The translations under genes and the position numbers were made by a program. Below are positions 1 to 11,334 of a stretch of DNA of 64,000 bases, one piece after another (within the stretch, counting starts at the first letter, position 1; every line of letters begins with the position of its first letter). Source of the DNA: Gongronella butleri (taxonomy: Eukaryota; Mucoromycota; Mucoromycetes; Mucorales; Cunninghamellaceae); contig JAIWZP010000009.1 of the NCBI GenBank assembly GCA_025201375.1, positions 496,001-560,000 of the forward strand, read 5' to 3'. The notes beneath the pieces were generated by a model. It made no database searches. It had not been told where the DNA came from and saw only the letters and a list, made by a program, of their open reading frames with translations.

Positions 1-66
1 AGGCTACACAGAGAGAGAACCAGGTTCTGGAAACAAACAAACCTTATTTTTTCTTGTTCTTTTTAG

Positions 67-518
67 CCATGCAAATTCAATTCAACTTGATTGCTGTCGA
101 AGAATGGTGCAAGGCGAATGGGTTTGCCGATGCCATGGTGGAATTGGAGCACTTGTCGCAGGCCACCAAGCTGCTGCAGCTAAAAAAGACCACGCCAGAT
201 GACCTGGAGATCATCAATGACGTGTGCTGGGCATTGACCCCCGCGCAAATTCAAAAGCTGCTGCAGAGCTACAATGCCGCCGATTATGAGGTAACCATCA
301 TGGCATGCCCATTGACTTTTTTTAGGCATGGCTCACTCATTTATTTCTGTGCAATTTCTTTAGGAGGCCATCACGCATGACGTGCTTCGCGTTGCGTCCG
401 CCAAGACCAGCGACAACAAGCAACTTTTGTTGAACACCGCCGCACTTGACCAAACACTCTTTGAGATCCCGGATTCCCGGGCCGTCGACATGCCAAGGTT
501 GTCCTCCACGTCACTTCA

Positions 519-554
<36 letters not shown>

Positions 555-711
555 AAAGAAAAAAAGACGCATCCCCTCCCATTTCTACCCAACAATTCCT
601 TTTTTTTATGACATCCATGACTCATCTTTTTTTTTCTTGCTACTTTTTTAGCTGGAGATGCCTCACACTAGACAGCTCTTGACGCTCGTGGAAGGCGAGA
701 AGCTTTTGTAG
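67..711 (+). CDS. Class V myosin heavy chain, C-terminal DIL (dilute) cargo-binding domain, partial
   Basis: This is the 3' end of a class V myosin, the actin motor that carries vesicles and organelles. Exons are 67-290, 364-519 and 652-711, and the gene continues upstream of the window. The translation matches the last part of the DIL globular tail. Diagnostic pieces are VEEWCKANGF, LSQATKLLQLKKTT, INDVCWALTPAQIQKLLQ and YNAADYE, the order seen in fungal Myo2-type tails. The motor, IQ motifs and coiled coil would lie outside the window. All junctions are GT-AG and keep frame: phase 0 at both visible introns, with two leftover bases at the start of the first exon. The second intron opens with a 31-base A run just after the donor. 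The stop is TAG at 709-711. The family call is firm; which Myo paralogue it is cannot be told. Confidence 0.93.
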
Positions 712-766
712 AAGTGTTTAGACTCTTTTTTATTTTGTTTTTCCTATTTTCCTTGTCGCCACCCCA

Positions 767-772
767 AATAAA
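767..772 (+). terminator. Polyadenylation signal AATAAA of the myosin V gene
   Basis: A canonical AATAAA lies 56 bases after the myosin stop codon, in T- and A-rich sequence, and well before the next start codon at 950. Position and motif fit a cleavage/polyadenylation signal. Confidence 0.5.
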
Positions 773-949
773 CCAAAAGAAATTTCAATGTCCTATTTTT
801 GGCCGATGTCGGTAACCCAGCATCATGAATTGCGAAGCGGATTCAGGGGAAACAAGGCGCCACGGGCCCTTTAAAAGAGCGGGTCCTCGCCATGGACCCC
901 CCTCCAAACGTCCCTCATCCTTCTTTCTCTCTTCTATTCTTTCTTTACC

Positions 950-2302
950 ATGTCTGCTCCTCTCCCCCCTGGTAAGATGAAGCACCGCGTCCGTGCCCCC
1001 CCCCCATGACGCGTCCAGACGAGGATCAATGCCTCGTCATTGGCAGAATCTTGCTCATTTTCTTGTTTTTTTCCGCTTTTTTCTCGATTTACGGTAGGCT
1101 GGGAAGCGCGCCAAGCTCCCGATGGCCGATAGTAAGGATGCAAATGAATGCAAAAAGGGGATGACATAGCTGAAGAGAAAAAAAAAAGAGAGGGCGAATC
1201 GCGTCATTCCCCCAATTTCTGATTTTTTTTTTTACGCAGCTATTTCATCAACCACCAAACCCAAGCAACGACGTGGGATGATCCACGTGGCAAGCAGGAT
1301 TACCCGCCCCCACCTCCCCATGGTGGCTATGGCGCGCCCCCTCCTCAACAAGGCTACCCCGGGCAACAACCCTATGGTGCCTATCCTCCTGCTGGCTACC
1401 CGTCGCCCCAGCCCGGCTACCCAGGCCAAGGTGCGCCCCCTCCTCCCACCAACACGTACCCCGGCGCCGGTTATGGCGGCGGCAGTCCCGGCCAAGGAGG
1501 CGAACGTGCCGCGTACGCGCCTCCCCCTCCTCAGGGCTCATACCCCGGCGGTGCCGCTTACCCTCCTCCTCCTCAGCAAGGCCAACCTGGCCAGCAGCAA
1601 GGCTATCCCACGCCCACGCCGCAAAAGAAGCCTGCCGGTGGCCTTGGCAATATGTCGAGCGGCATGAAAATGGCCGGTGGCGCGCTTGCCGGTCTGGCCG
1701 CTGGTGGCATGCTTGCGTACGGTATTCACGAGTACAAGGAACATGAAGAACGCGAGGAGGAGCAAGAGGAACGATTGGCGCGTCTTGAGCGCGAGCAAGC
1801 TATGGAGCACCAGCAATCGCAGCAGCCAATGTATGGCGGCGGTCCTCCCCCCATGCAGCAAGAGCCGTACTATGGTGGTGGTGGTGGTGGTGGCGAGTAC
1901 GACTCGTACCAGCGCGACCTCGACGAACGCCAGCGCGAATTGGACCAGGAACAACGCGAAAAGGACGAGGAACAGCGCCGACTCGACGAGGAACAGCGTG
2001 AACTTGATCAAAGCGGCTATTACGACGAGGACCGCCAGCGCGAGCTTGAAGAGGAACAACGCCGCCTTGACCAAGAGCAAGAACGACTCGATGATCGCCA
2101 AGGTAAAATCGGGTCAAAATGCCAATTCCATAAAAAAAAGACACGTCCATTCATCACCTTTAATTTTTTCATGCAATTATAGAGTATCAAGATGACCGCC
2201 AAGAGGACTACGATGTAAGTGGTTCCATGGATGCAAAAGATTCAATAAGCTTACATTGTCCTTTTTTTTTTTTGTGGCATTTAGGACGAAGGTGGCTGGT
2301 AA
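950..2302 (+). CDS. WW-domain protein with Pro/Gly/Tyr-rich region, glycine zipper and charged helical tail
   Basis: Five exons (950-971, 1098-1131, 1240-2102, 2183-2214, 2285-2302) encode 322 aa. Splicing exons 1-3 rebuilds one WW domain at residues about 4-34: LPPGW, then RYYFINHQTQ, then TTWDDPR. Both signature Trp residues and the Tyr-Tyr-Phe strand are present, and the short exons are needed to make it. WW domains bind proline-rich ligands such as PPxY. A Pro/Gly/Tyr/Gln-rich stretch follows (about 45-145), then a Gly/Ala-rich hydrophobic segment (GGALAGLAAGGMLAYG) resembling a glycine zipper. The tail is highly charged, with R/E/D/Q repeats of the form RQRELDQEQ, likely a long helix, ending in DEGGW. 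Cellular role is unknown; an adaptor at a membrane is a guess. An AATAAA-like signal follows at 2440. Confidence 0.9.
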
Positions 2303-2439
2303 AGGAACGACTGGGGCCAATTGGCTTCCATTTTTTGTTTTCTTTCTTCGCGTCTCGATTCCCCTCCCGATGTCAGTCCAATTCCTAACCAGTGGCGCCT
2401 GGTTGTCATCAAAAGAAAAAAAGTTTAACCAATGCAAAC

Positions 2440-2445
2440 AATAAA
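2440..2445 (+). terminator. Polyadenylation signal of the WW-domain gene
   Basis: AATAAATAAAT lies about 140 bases after the WW-gene stop and no other plus-strand gene follows for kilobases, so this is its most likely polyadenylation signal. Confidence 0.45.
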
Positions 2446-2934
2446 TAAATTAACAAAAAGTCATGTTTTTTTTCGCTTCGTCGCACCTGTTGCTTTAGTG
2501 GGCATTAGCGTGCCACAACGCACCTAACGCGTCGGAGTTTGTATCATACTCAAAAAGAACAGTAAACGCTCAACATCCGATTCTTTGTTCAAATCTGTCT
2601 CCATGACTGACTGCAACACTTGATATTTTTGTCATTGCTTTCAGTCCCACAAAGAGCAAACGGTGCAAGTTTGACAGAGATTGAATCTCTGTAACGCCGG
2701 CAATCTTGACTAGATATAATTTGGCAATTTGATTCCGTGATTTCTCGCTGGCATCTAAGCCGGTCTCCATTGAATTTTTCACTATACGTTTTGGACATCG
2801 TGTTGCTTTCATGCTGTGCATAAAAAGAACGATTAATTAGGCAGTTGTCGAGAAAATCGGAAATGAATTATTTTTATTTTCTTTTGCTGCCTTGCCAATG
2901 AAATGCCAATGAACAAGTACACACGACCTTGGAC

Positions 2935-3745
2935 CGACGAGCTGCCTGGTTTGTCGTTCAAACGAGTCCACACTTGTGACACTGTGATTACTAGATGGCC
3001 TGCAATGACTTTTTTTCTAAATTGACGGAATCTCCTAGGGGTACAGTCGAGGATTTGAAAAGAGCGAATTTTAGGTCCTCGGATCGCCACGCCATTCAAC
3101 CATATGGTGAACCACGCTCATTTGCCGACAGCAACACAATAAAAACCAGGGGTCCATTGACTAGTTCTCGCGCAATATTCGAAAGCTGCAATTTTCCTCC
3201 CAAGGTAAAGTCGACGAAAAGTGTATATATCTCGATGAAATACTCACCATCAGAAAGAGCGTGGCTAACTGCGTACGTGGACAGCGATAATCATTGAAAA
3301 ATTCATGTCTTGGCACAACTAGCGCGCGGCAAAGTTTATTATGAATTTTGACGCGTCATAAAAGCGCGTCAGTTTGGTTATTCTCGCTTGGTTTTTTGCA
3401 TAAGTTCATGCATCCGGAGCATCTCTTGCTAATGGACACGTCGACGGGGCTCTATGGACGCGTTTTTCCTGTGCAATTCGCCATTGAAATTTAAACGAAA
3501 ATCGCCCATTGCTCGTTACTGAGCAGATGGACCTCGCTCTTTTTTTGGCATTTTTCGTGGTTTCTCCTTGACGCATCTTGTATGTGTGAGCTTGGCGGAA
3601 TTCTGGAGACCTACTTTTTCCATTTTGGTTTTGGGACGCTGCCACGACTAAAAATTAATTTTGATGCACCGTGTCCCCATGGACCTGTGGCAACGTCAAA
3701 TTGTGTCCCCCGCGTTTTCCAGCTGGCTATTTCACGTCGCAATGT
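2935..3745 (+). repeat. Dispersed repeat family A, copy 1 (about 0.8 kb, non-coding)
   Basis: This segment shares an ordered series of blocks with 12040-12855 and 59465-60290 on the same strand, and with reverse-strand segments at 37545-38240 and 43815-44215. Shared landmarks, in order, are a GTTCAAACGAG-like start, CCTAGGGGTACAGTCGA, GATCGCCACGCCATT, the pair GGGTCCATTGACTAG, CATCAGAAAGAGCGTGGCT, TAATGGACACGTCGAC, CCCATTGCTCGTTACTGAGC and GGAATTCTGGAGACC. The copies have diverged by many substitutions and small indels. No shared open reading frame, terminal inverted repeat or target duplication was found. The rest of the 2303-4892 gap shows no gene. Confidence 0.8.
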
Positions 3746-4892
3746 GTTTTGAAGCATTTCGCCATGGTAATTACCGGATGACATCTTGGCTCACTATTTA
3801 AAACAACTCGCCATATTGATACTCATTAGAAACGCGGTCCCAATGATCCAAATTTGCAACAGCAGATGGTTGGCTCAAGAAGACCACGATACCAATGCTT
3901 TTGAAACGTCCAGTCGTTTAGACGCCAGCCATTTTAACAAATGTGTTATGCATTTTTTGGTGTTTGACTGGGCTACAGTGATCTCATGTGCTGCAAACTT
4001 GCAATTGATCATTCGATCGCTTGTCAATCTATTGCTGTGCAAGGCAGAATCGAGCAGAGCTAGGTGGTTTTTTTTTTTTTTTTTGGTGAAATTTCAAAAT
4101 TGAAAATTGCATTTGCATTCTTGATTCGTGTCATACAGAGTCAGGCGATGTTGTCGCATTTTGATGGCCATGCGACGCGCCAATGCAACAAAAAAAAAAC
4201 GAGTTGCATGTTTGGTCAAGACGGCACGATGTCATCAAGGTCTGCGGGACTTTTGAATTTTGCCTTTTTTTCCTTGTTTATGTAATGCCCTCAAGTTCCT
4301 CCATTGGGCCGGCGCGACGCCGACAACGCATAGCGGTGTTTAGTGAACATGGCAAGAAAATGAGAGGCATGGAGGCGCACATTAACATGGATGGGAGCGG
4401 TGCTGAGCCTCGCTCCTTTTTTGCCAATTGCGATCGGGGTGATGAGTGGCTGCAGTCAAATTAACCCTGCACGGGCAACCCAAAACAAGGGAACGGGGGG
4501 TAAATTGGTTGTCGCACGTCAACTGAGACTGTCATGCCCCAGATCGCGCGCGTGAAACAAGAAAACAACCACAAAAAATAAATAAATCGAGGCACCACCA
4601 GTGCGTCGCACAGACATGTTGATGCTGAGATGGAAGCGTTGCAGATCACCGTAAATGTTAATCTTTTTATTATGGACGGGGGGCACGTAAAAGGAAGAAT
4701 AAGCTGTTTTGAGGAAAAATAGAAAAAAAAATTAAGCTATGAGCACAAAGAGGTGGAAACAAGGGGGGTATCAAGTTGAATGGAAAAACGGCGTGGAATT
4801 GGAGGTGGAGGGGGGAGGGAATGAAAAGCGAGGGGGGTGGGGCGTCGCCAAACAAAAGTAAAAAGGAAGGGGTAAAGAAAAAAATAAGGTGA
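3746..4892. other. Intergenic stretch, no gene recognised
   Basis: I see only short AT-rich stretches, short reading frames without family resemblance, and T runs (for example about 4069-4084). This is the far 3' flank of the minus-strand gene that ends at 4893. Confidence 0.5.
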
Positions 4893-6254
4893 TCAAGACG
4901 AAGAGGGCGTGGACGCTGCCAATTTTTGTTCGAGCTGATCAATGCGATGAAGAAGCAGCTTGATTTCGTCTTGCATAGCGTTTTCCTGTGTGGCGAGGGT
5001 GCTGGGAGCCATTGACGCGTTTTTACGGTTGTTGAAGGCGGTTTCTGCGCGATTGATGCGATCAACCATGGCATCGAGTTGTTGCAAATAAGGAACAAAG
5101 ACGGCGTGGACCTGTTGCTTGACATTGCGCTCGATTTCGGGCTGCTGGGCCTGGAATTTGGTCATGAGCATCGACGATTTGCGGATATTGTCATCGAGCT
5201 GTGATTTAAGCCTGCGTGTGTCCTCAATTGTGTCGTGCAGCGTCTCGAACGGATGGATGAATTCTTGCCTCCTCAGCTGCGCAAACGTGATGGACGACGA
5301 TGGACGTTGCGGCGCGTGTGGCGTGGTGGGTGGCGGTGCGGCTGTGGAAGATGCGGACGCGGGCGTCGCAGGCAAAGCAGGCGCGTGCATGAGGCGGCTG
5401 GACGAATGTTGTGCCGTGACATCCGACGCGCCTGCACTAGTCAGCGCTTGATGCAGCCGTCGATTAAGCTGCAGACGCGACATGGATTTGCGCAGCGGTG
5501 CCGTGCGCACACTATGCGTGTGGTGGTCTCGATACGTGGGCGTGTGAATCGTCAAATGCGCCGTTTTTTGCTTGGGCGCAAGGCGACGTTGAAGAAGCAA
5601 AGATGAGCTAAAAAAAGAAAGAAGAAACAAAAAAAGGGAAAAAAGGGGTTTGTCGATCAGCACCGACCTCAATTAATTGGCATGGCTCCTTTTTTTAACT
5701 AGTTTCTCCTTTTTTTTTTTTTACCTGACGGTCTTTGTCGTAGGAAGATCATGTGGTGGCGACAGCCTTGTGACGGGTGCGGTGGATGTTGTACGCGAGA
5801 AAAAGAGCTCGTGGCCTTGAAGGCGCATTGGCGTGAGATCCTTGTCGACCACGGTGATGGAGTGAGCATTGGTGCGCGAGAGCATGTCGATGCGATCGAG
5901 GAGTGCGGCCCATTTCGTGGCGCTCGTGTGCTCGGTCGCATAACAAAGATCGACAAGCAAATCGGACGCGTGCGGCAGCTTGACAAGCACACGAGTCGAT
6001 GCATACAATTGGCCGTGCGCGTCCTTGCAAAACGTGCTAGGGAAATCGCGATACAGCTGCTCCAGCGACGCGTGACGCAGCGAAAGCACGCCCAATTGGT
6101 CGAGTTGATTTAAACAATAATAGTAGAGAGCGTCCGACGGATTCACCTGTTGCAATGGCGGAGACAGCGGCACCGGGAATCGAAACAGCTGAAACGTACG
6201 CTGGCGTGCATCTGCCGGGTAATATTGACCGAGAATCAATGCCTGGATCTTCAT
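4893..6254 (-). CDS. Hypothetical protein with C-terminal coiled coil
   Basis: Two exons on the minus strand (6254-5725 and 5607-4893) give 414 aa. The intron has GT donor and TTTTTTAG acceptor and joins the frames in phase 2. I do not recognise the family. The N-terminal half (about 1-175) looks globular and begins MKIQALILGQYYPADARQ. The middle (about 225-285) is low complexity, rich in Ala/Pro/Ser/Thr. The last 130 residues are mostly helical with heptad-like Leu/Ile/Val spacing (LLLHRIDQLEQKLAA near the end), so dimerisation through a coiled coil is likely. The start was chosen as the first ATG that keeps the globular N-terminus; sequence upstream of it is low-complexity T-rich and reads as poly-Phe/Ser, which is not credible coding. 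Confidence 0.75.
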
Positions 6255-7324
6255 TTGTTGAATGTGCAAAAAGAAGGAATGAATAGAAAAAAAAAAAAAA
6301 GACGGGAAACGAGGAATTGGAGGGAATTGGAGGAATCGGGACGCGAAAATTAGAGTGAAAAAAAGAGCGAGAAAGGAATCAAAAAAGAGGAAAGAGGGAC
6401 GATCCCACACAAGAGGTGGTCTTTTTGATAAAAAGGAAAGGAGGGGGAGGGGGGAGAAGGGATGATAAAGGATGAATGAACGTGAAAGCAAAAGAGAAAA
6501 GAAGCAATTACAATGAAATTTGCAAAGGTTGATGAAGACCTAATTATAAAACGGCTTGACACATCAACGATGTTGCACAAAGGCAAGGGACACGATGCAG
6601 CCCAGAAGTGGAAGACTCCCTTTTATGGCTTGTCCATTCACAAAAAGCTTAATTTCATTCAAATTGAAGAGGCGCACGCGCCCTTGTTCTTTTTGCCCTT
6701 GGCAGCACCGTTCCTGGGGGGCCAAATCAAGGCCACAACACACAAACCACCCCATAATTGCTTGTTTGCAAAACACAATGTGCCCATGTCACACACACAA
6801 ACACGCACACAACACACACACACACACACGCGCGCTTTTTTTTTTCTGGGCTTTTGCATCCATGAGGCGTGTGTTTCCATGTTTCTTTTCACCCTTTTTG
6901 TCTATTTCCTCCCCTTTTTTTTTCTGCTGTTTTTCCCCACGCGCCCAAGCTATTGAGATGCAACTCACTATCCCAATTGCTTTAAATTGAGGTTTCTTGG
7001 TCTGTTTTAATTACATCAGACCAGCGTTGCCATTTGGAGTAGCTTTGCAACAAGCCGACGAACAAAAGTAAAATGGATTTGTGCAACATCGACTTATGCA
7101 TGCCATTTTAAACGCCTACGCGGCCGCTGTTACACAAATAGATTGATTAAGGCATGCGTCTAATGATCTCAAGTTGCAAAAAAAAAAGACAAAGAGGCAA
7201 CGCACTCGCGTCGTCAAAAAAAAAATGAAATTGATCAAAGATTGATCAACAATGGGTGCATGATTATTTGCAGGAATTAAAAAAAATAAAAAGAAAAGAC
7301 AAAGAGCTGACAAATGGGCAATTG
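6255..7324. other. Intergenic region with a CA microsatellite
   Basis: This 1.07-kb gap lies between the start of the gene at 6254 and the stop of the velvet gene at 7325, both on the minus strand, so it must hold the promoter of the former. It contains an AC-rich microsatellite at about 6789-6829 followed by CGCGCG. No further gene was recognised. Confidence 0.6.
6789..6830. repeat. (AC)n microsatellite
   Basis: An imperfect run of AC dinucleotides, interrupted by AA and CG, continues into CGCGCG and then a T run. It is a simple repeat seen directly in the sequence. Confidence 0.9.
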
Positions 7325-9242
7325 CTATCGTTCGGGTGATGAGAGAACGTGTGAGATCGTCAGGCGCCTGTCTTGGCCCCTTTTTGATCGTGGGTGTGAG
7401 GATGACGTGGATGAGGATGCTTGTGCTGCTGATGAGGACTCGGGCTCGTCAGAGGATGGTAGCGGCGGTGATGGCGACGCGCCGGCCTCGATGTCCATCG
7501 TTTCTGGCGTGTCTTGCGCGACATCGTCCATGGGTTGTTTTTGTCGCGCCTTGCGCGCGTCGTTGCGAATGGCAATCTTGATGCCCTGCCTTGAAAATAT
7601 CTTGGACAGCTCAGTCGATTCTTTACAAAGGGTAAAAAAAAATAAAAAATTAAAAAAAAGTGAGAAAAATACGCAGGGGCGCGGGCATTGATGTGCAGGG
7701 CTGAGCCATCGGTGGTGTCCTCATCCATCCATGCAAGGCAAAGATCGTCGCCTGGTGCAATTGGGTCTGGATGCAACAAAAAGCAAGCGGGACGGGGCAC
7801 TTTGACCACCTCCTGAAAAGGCAATGGCGCTGTTTTTTTTTGGTCTATTTTGCCTCCTTTTTCCTTTGCTCTTTTCTTTTTGCTTTGCAACGTTACCTAA
7901 GAGACCGGGGAACTTTAAATAGGGTTGACAAATGACGCGTCGGATAAGAGGCATAAAAAATAAGAAACGGACCGAGCAAACAGCAAGAGTTGGGCGGAGC
8001 CGACCCATCATTTCGACGAAAGAACCCAAAAAAACTTACTTTTTTTGCCGAGTATATCGTGAATGTATCCGAGTAAACAACGTTTTGCACTCGAGTGGAC
8101 ATGGTCAATGGCTCCCTGTGGAGTTTCAAAGAAGGCGCCGCAATTATTGCGCGCATTTATGAGTACCGTTCGTTTTTGTTTACAATGAGCTGCGCTCGCG
8201 ACCCGCTTGTTTTGCTGCCATGCATTCCCCTTAATCATTTAACCCCTGCATCGCTTATTTTTTTCTAAATTTTTACCCTGCAGCCAAGTCAATAAACATG
8301 AATTTGAGTCTATAGGTGCCCTCGGTGCGGACAGTGAGGTCGTGAAAGACAAAATACACGCCCTGGTCGCCGTGTTCGTTAGCCAGATGAAACGCACTGC
8401 TCGTCAGCATGCCAACGATGTTGCTAATGGTCTTTGGCTCGCGCAGCGACATGACATTGACACCCTCTTGCTGTTCACGCGTCGTTGGCACAAGCGATGA
8501 GGGCACGAATACCACATTGCGGCTCTCATCCGAGTCACTCGCCACAAGATCACAGTGGACCACAAAAAGAATCGATTCCGAGGGGCTGGATGGCGTAACA
8601 TGCGCGCCCAAAAAAAAAAGTGAGAGATTGCACTATCATCCCTGAAAAAAAGTCTTGAATAGCGGCCAGGGCGTTTTCCATGCATTTACATGGAAGCTTG
8701 TGGACCTCAATTGGGACGCAAAACGCTTGCTCTTTTCTTTTCTTTACGTGATCTGTCTCCCATCTTCCGGAATCAATTGCAAGACAGGTGGCGGGTCAAT
8801 CAATCTGCGATCCCTTTCGCCAAAGCCAAAGGATCGACCTCTAACAGGCTGTTGCACAACGCCTAAAGGAAAAAAAAAACAAGCGGGAGTGAGGAATGCG
8901 TTGGGGGTGAACACTCTCCATTTTTCGCCCTATTTTCCTAAGAAATAAAAAAGCTTGGTGCAACACCGGGCGGCTTTCTTTTGCCCCCGCCCGCGCGATC
9001 CGATGCTGCTCCTCTCGTTTTTCTTTTTTTCCTTTTCGCTTTCCGTCGGCGTCAATGGTTAGCCTGTTTGATTGACGCAGGTCGATGATAATAAAAAGTG
9101 GCATGCACACGTGCACCCCATCCGGCGAGCCAACAACAACCCCAAAAAAAACCCATGCATTTAAAATGGTGTCCTTACGCAATGTATAGTGACGATCGCT
9201 TTGGCTTGGGCGGGACAATCCCAATGGAGGCGGTACATTCAT
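7325..9242 (-). CDS. Velvet-domain transcriptional regulator
   Basis: Six exons (9242-9179, 8862-8748, 8585-8277, 8115-8040, 7912-7897, 7620-7325) give 291 aa. The velvet domain is rebuilt almost end to end: HYTLRVVQQPVRGRSFGFGE at about 19-38, DRRLIDPPPVLQLI, ESILFVVHCDL, then YFVFHDLTVRTEGTYRLKF, YSDTFTIYSAKKFPGLL and STELSKIFSRQGIKIAIR. The FPGLL piece sits on a 16-base micro-exon; skipping it breaks the frame and the conserved SAKKFPG motif. Velvet proteins (VeA, VelB, VelC, VosA) are fungal NF-kappaB-like DNA-binding regulators that couple development, light response and secondary metabolism, acting in the nucleus as homo- or heterodimers. The C-terminal 70 residues are Ser/Asp/Pro-rich with a basic patch (PRSKRGQDRR). 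Subfamily is not assigned. The unusually long intron 7621-7896 is discussed under findings. Confidence 0.93.
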
Positions 9243-9380
9243 ACTGCACTGGGCGCGGCGGTCCAATGTGGTTGGCGAAGGTGTCGAAAAAAAGAAACAA
9301 AGGGGGCCAAATTCAAGCAAATCAGAAACAAGAAATCAAAAAATCCAATTATCAGGTCCAATTTGTCGGTTTCGCCTGGC

Positions 9381-9390
9381 TTTTTATACG
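9381..9390 (-). promoter_or_regulatory. TATA-like element of the velvet gene
   Basis: On the minus strand this reads CGTATAAAAA, about 140 bases upstream of the velvet start at 9242. The motif and spacing fit a fungal TATA box, but a transcription start was not mapped. Confidence 0.35.
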
Positions 9391-9975
9391 TCACTGTGCT
9401 GCGTCAGGGGTCAATCGATCACAGAAAGAAAAAGAAAGAGAAAGAAAGAGAAAAAGAGGGGAAGAAACAAGGAGAAGCTGGGGTAAAAGAAGAAACGAGC
9501 TGTTTTGAATTAGATTTGATTTGTGTGTCAAGCAATTGAGCACTCTGATTTTTATAAGGTAAAAAAGGCACGATATGCTATTACGCCCCTCCTCGGTTGG
9601 TCACTGGCGGACCAACCCAGAAAGCCAGAAAGTCAGAAACAGATGATTTTTTTCCAAAGGAAAAAAACCAAAGTCAGAATCCGTTATTGAAGTGTGAGTG
9701 GATACGCCAAGAACCCAAGATGTAATCATAATGCACCATGCCCAAGAAAAAAAAAATGGGTGACGGGGGTGAAAACGGGGGGGGGGCAAAGCAAAAAAAA
9801 AAGGGTTTGGGGGGAGGACAGAGCAGTTGTGCCCCTTTTTTATGCTTTTTTATTATTTGCAAACATTCAAAACTCTAAATTGTGTTTGTCTAAAGAGGAC
9901 GAGTTGAACCGAGGGTGCCGAAGAGTGGAGTCAGAGAAAAAAAGAAAAAAAAAAAAGAGGAGCAATTGGAGAAGC

Positions 9976-11334
9976 TTATTCTTGTCGTAACCTCAATCCT
10001 CGTCGCAATTCATCGGTCAATGGACCATCTGTCTCGCAGCGGTCGCACTTGCAATCAAAGAGGTACGATTTGGCAAGATAATTTTGGCGTGTTTCCTTGT
10101 CCCAGCGCGGATTGACGTAAGATTCAAAGAGTTGCTCGTCCTTTGCAATGTCGCGGATGGCGCGGACCATGAGCTTGTATTGAGAGCGTGCCGTGGGGTT
10201 GTATTCGATGGCGACATTGGGGTGGCAATTGTGATTGATGTGTGAGTGGATCATATACAGGCCGCCGTTTTGGTTGTTGATGTTGAATTTGCCGAGGTAG
10301 TTCAAAAAGGTATCTTCGTCGTCGAACAGGGACTTTGCGAGCGCAGGCGGCAATGGCTTGGTAATGCGGCACTTTTTGGGTGGCGGGTTCAGCGCCTTGT
10401 TGAGCAATTTGCGCGACTTTGTCCATAATTCGCGAGTTGGGTGCTCCATGAAGATCCATTCGGTCTCCTTGGCCTGGCGTTCAGCCTGGTTCACCGTCGC
10501 AAATGCATCGTAGTTGAGCAAAACCGCGTCAAGCTCGCCGCGCTGCTGCGCAAGGATCAAATGCGCGTAAATGCGCGCAACAACCATGGCTGCCTGCCAA
10601 TTTTCCTTGGCGCAGTGGTTCATGTAGTCGCCCATGGCCGGATTCAGTCCCGTGCATTCCAATTGGTGAAAAGTTTCGAGCGCCGTGGACAAACATTGCT
10701 TGCTACAATACGCCATGTCGCAATGCTTGCATCGCGCGCCAACACGCATCGCCGTCATGAATGGTTTGCAGCACAGGCCGCATGCATTGCCGGAACGCGC
10801 CAAATTGAACCCTTCCCAAGGCGGGAAAAACACAAGCGGCGTCTCCGTGAACAAAATCTCGTCTTTGGCAATATCTGTCGCAGCAAACATGCCCTTGCCC
10901 GTCACATTGTCAACCATGCGCGCCTAAAATTCAAGTGCAAAAAAAAAAAAAAAAAAAAAAAGAAATGAGGTGAGAAACACATGTTTCGACTTTGTTTCGC
11001 GCCGATGAATTACCTCGACCTTGGGTGCAACGGCCTGAATATCTAATTTTGGATTGATGTACGAGACAGGCACCGATGGATCATCCTCCACGCCACTCTT
11101 GACGACGCTCGCATCGAGTGCAGGTGCTGCGGTGCTGTTGCCGGCGCCTGGCGAGCCCGTCAGACCCGCCGATTGCATCAATTTCTTAATACGCTTGTCC
11201 GACACCTGCCAGTCTTGGCGATCCTGCGTGATATGCGAGTGGATCGACTTGATTCCCCACTCTGGGTGGTCCACTTTGAGCTGTTGAATCGCCTGAACGA
11301 GCTCGTCTTCCTCGGGAACGCGCTTGTTGTCCAT
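9976..11334 (-). CDS. Set5-like SET/MYND-domain protein lysine methyltransferase
   Basis: Two exons (11334-11014 and 10923-9976) encode 422 aa. The N-terminal exon carries a helical domain (ELVQAIQQLKVDHPEWGIKS...VSDKRIKKLM) of the kind found at the start of fungal Set5-type proteins. From about residue 110 a split SET domain begins (GKGMFAATDIAKDEILF), interrupted by a MYND-like zinc finger at about 155-197 with all eight ligands in CxxC, CxxC, CxxxC and HxxxC order. The SET core has HINHNCHPN (the NHxCxPN signature) and FESYVNPRW (catalytic-site Tyr), and a post-SET CxCxxC (FDCKCDRC). Set5 in yeast methylates histone H4 lysines; substrate here is inferred from family only. A 24-base A run lies in the intron beside the acceptor (T run in the transcript). 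Confidence 0.92.

Noticed and set aside
7673..7812. Extra exon of the velvet gene
   Set aside because: Its 140 bases shift the frame into the conserved STELSKIF exon, and the micro-exon 7912-7897 already restores SAKKFPGLL. Kept only as a finding.
9895..9940. Minus-strand GGTTCAACTC as a tRNA B box
   Set aside because: No A box at the right distance and no matching stems.
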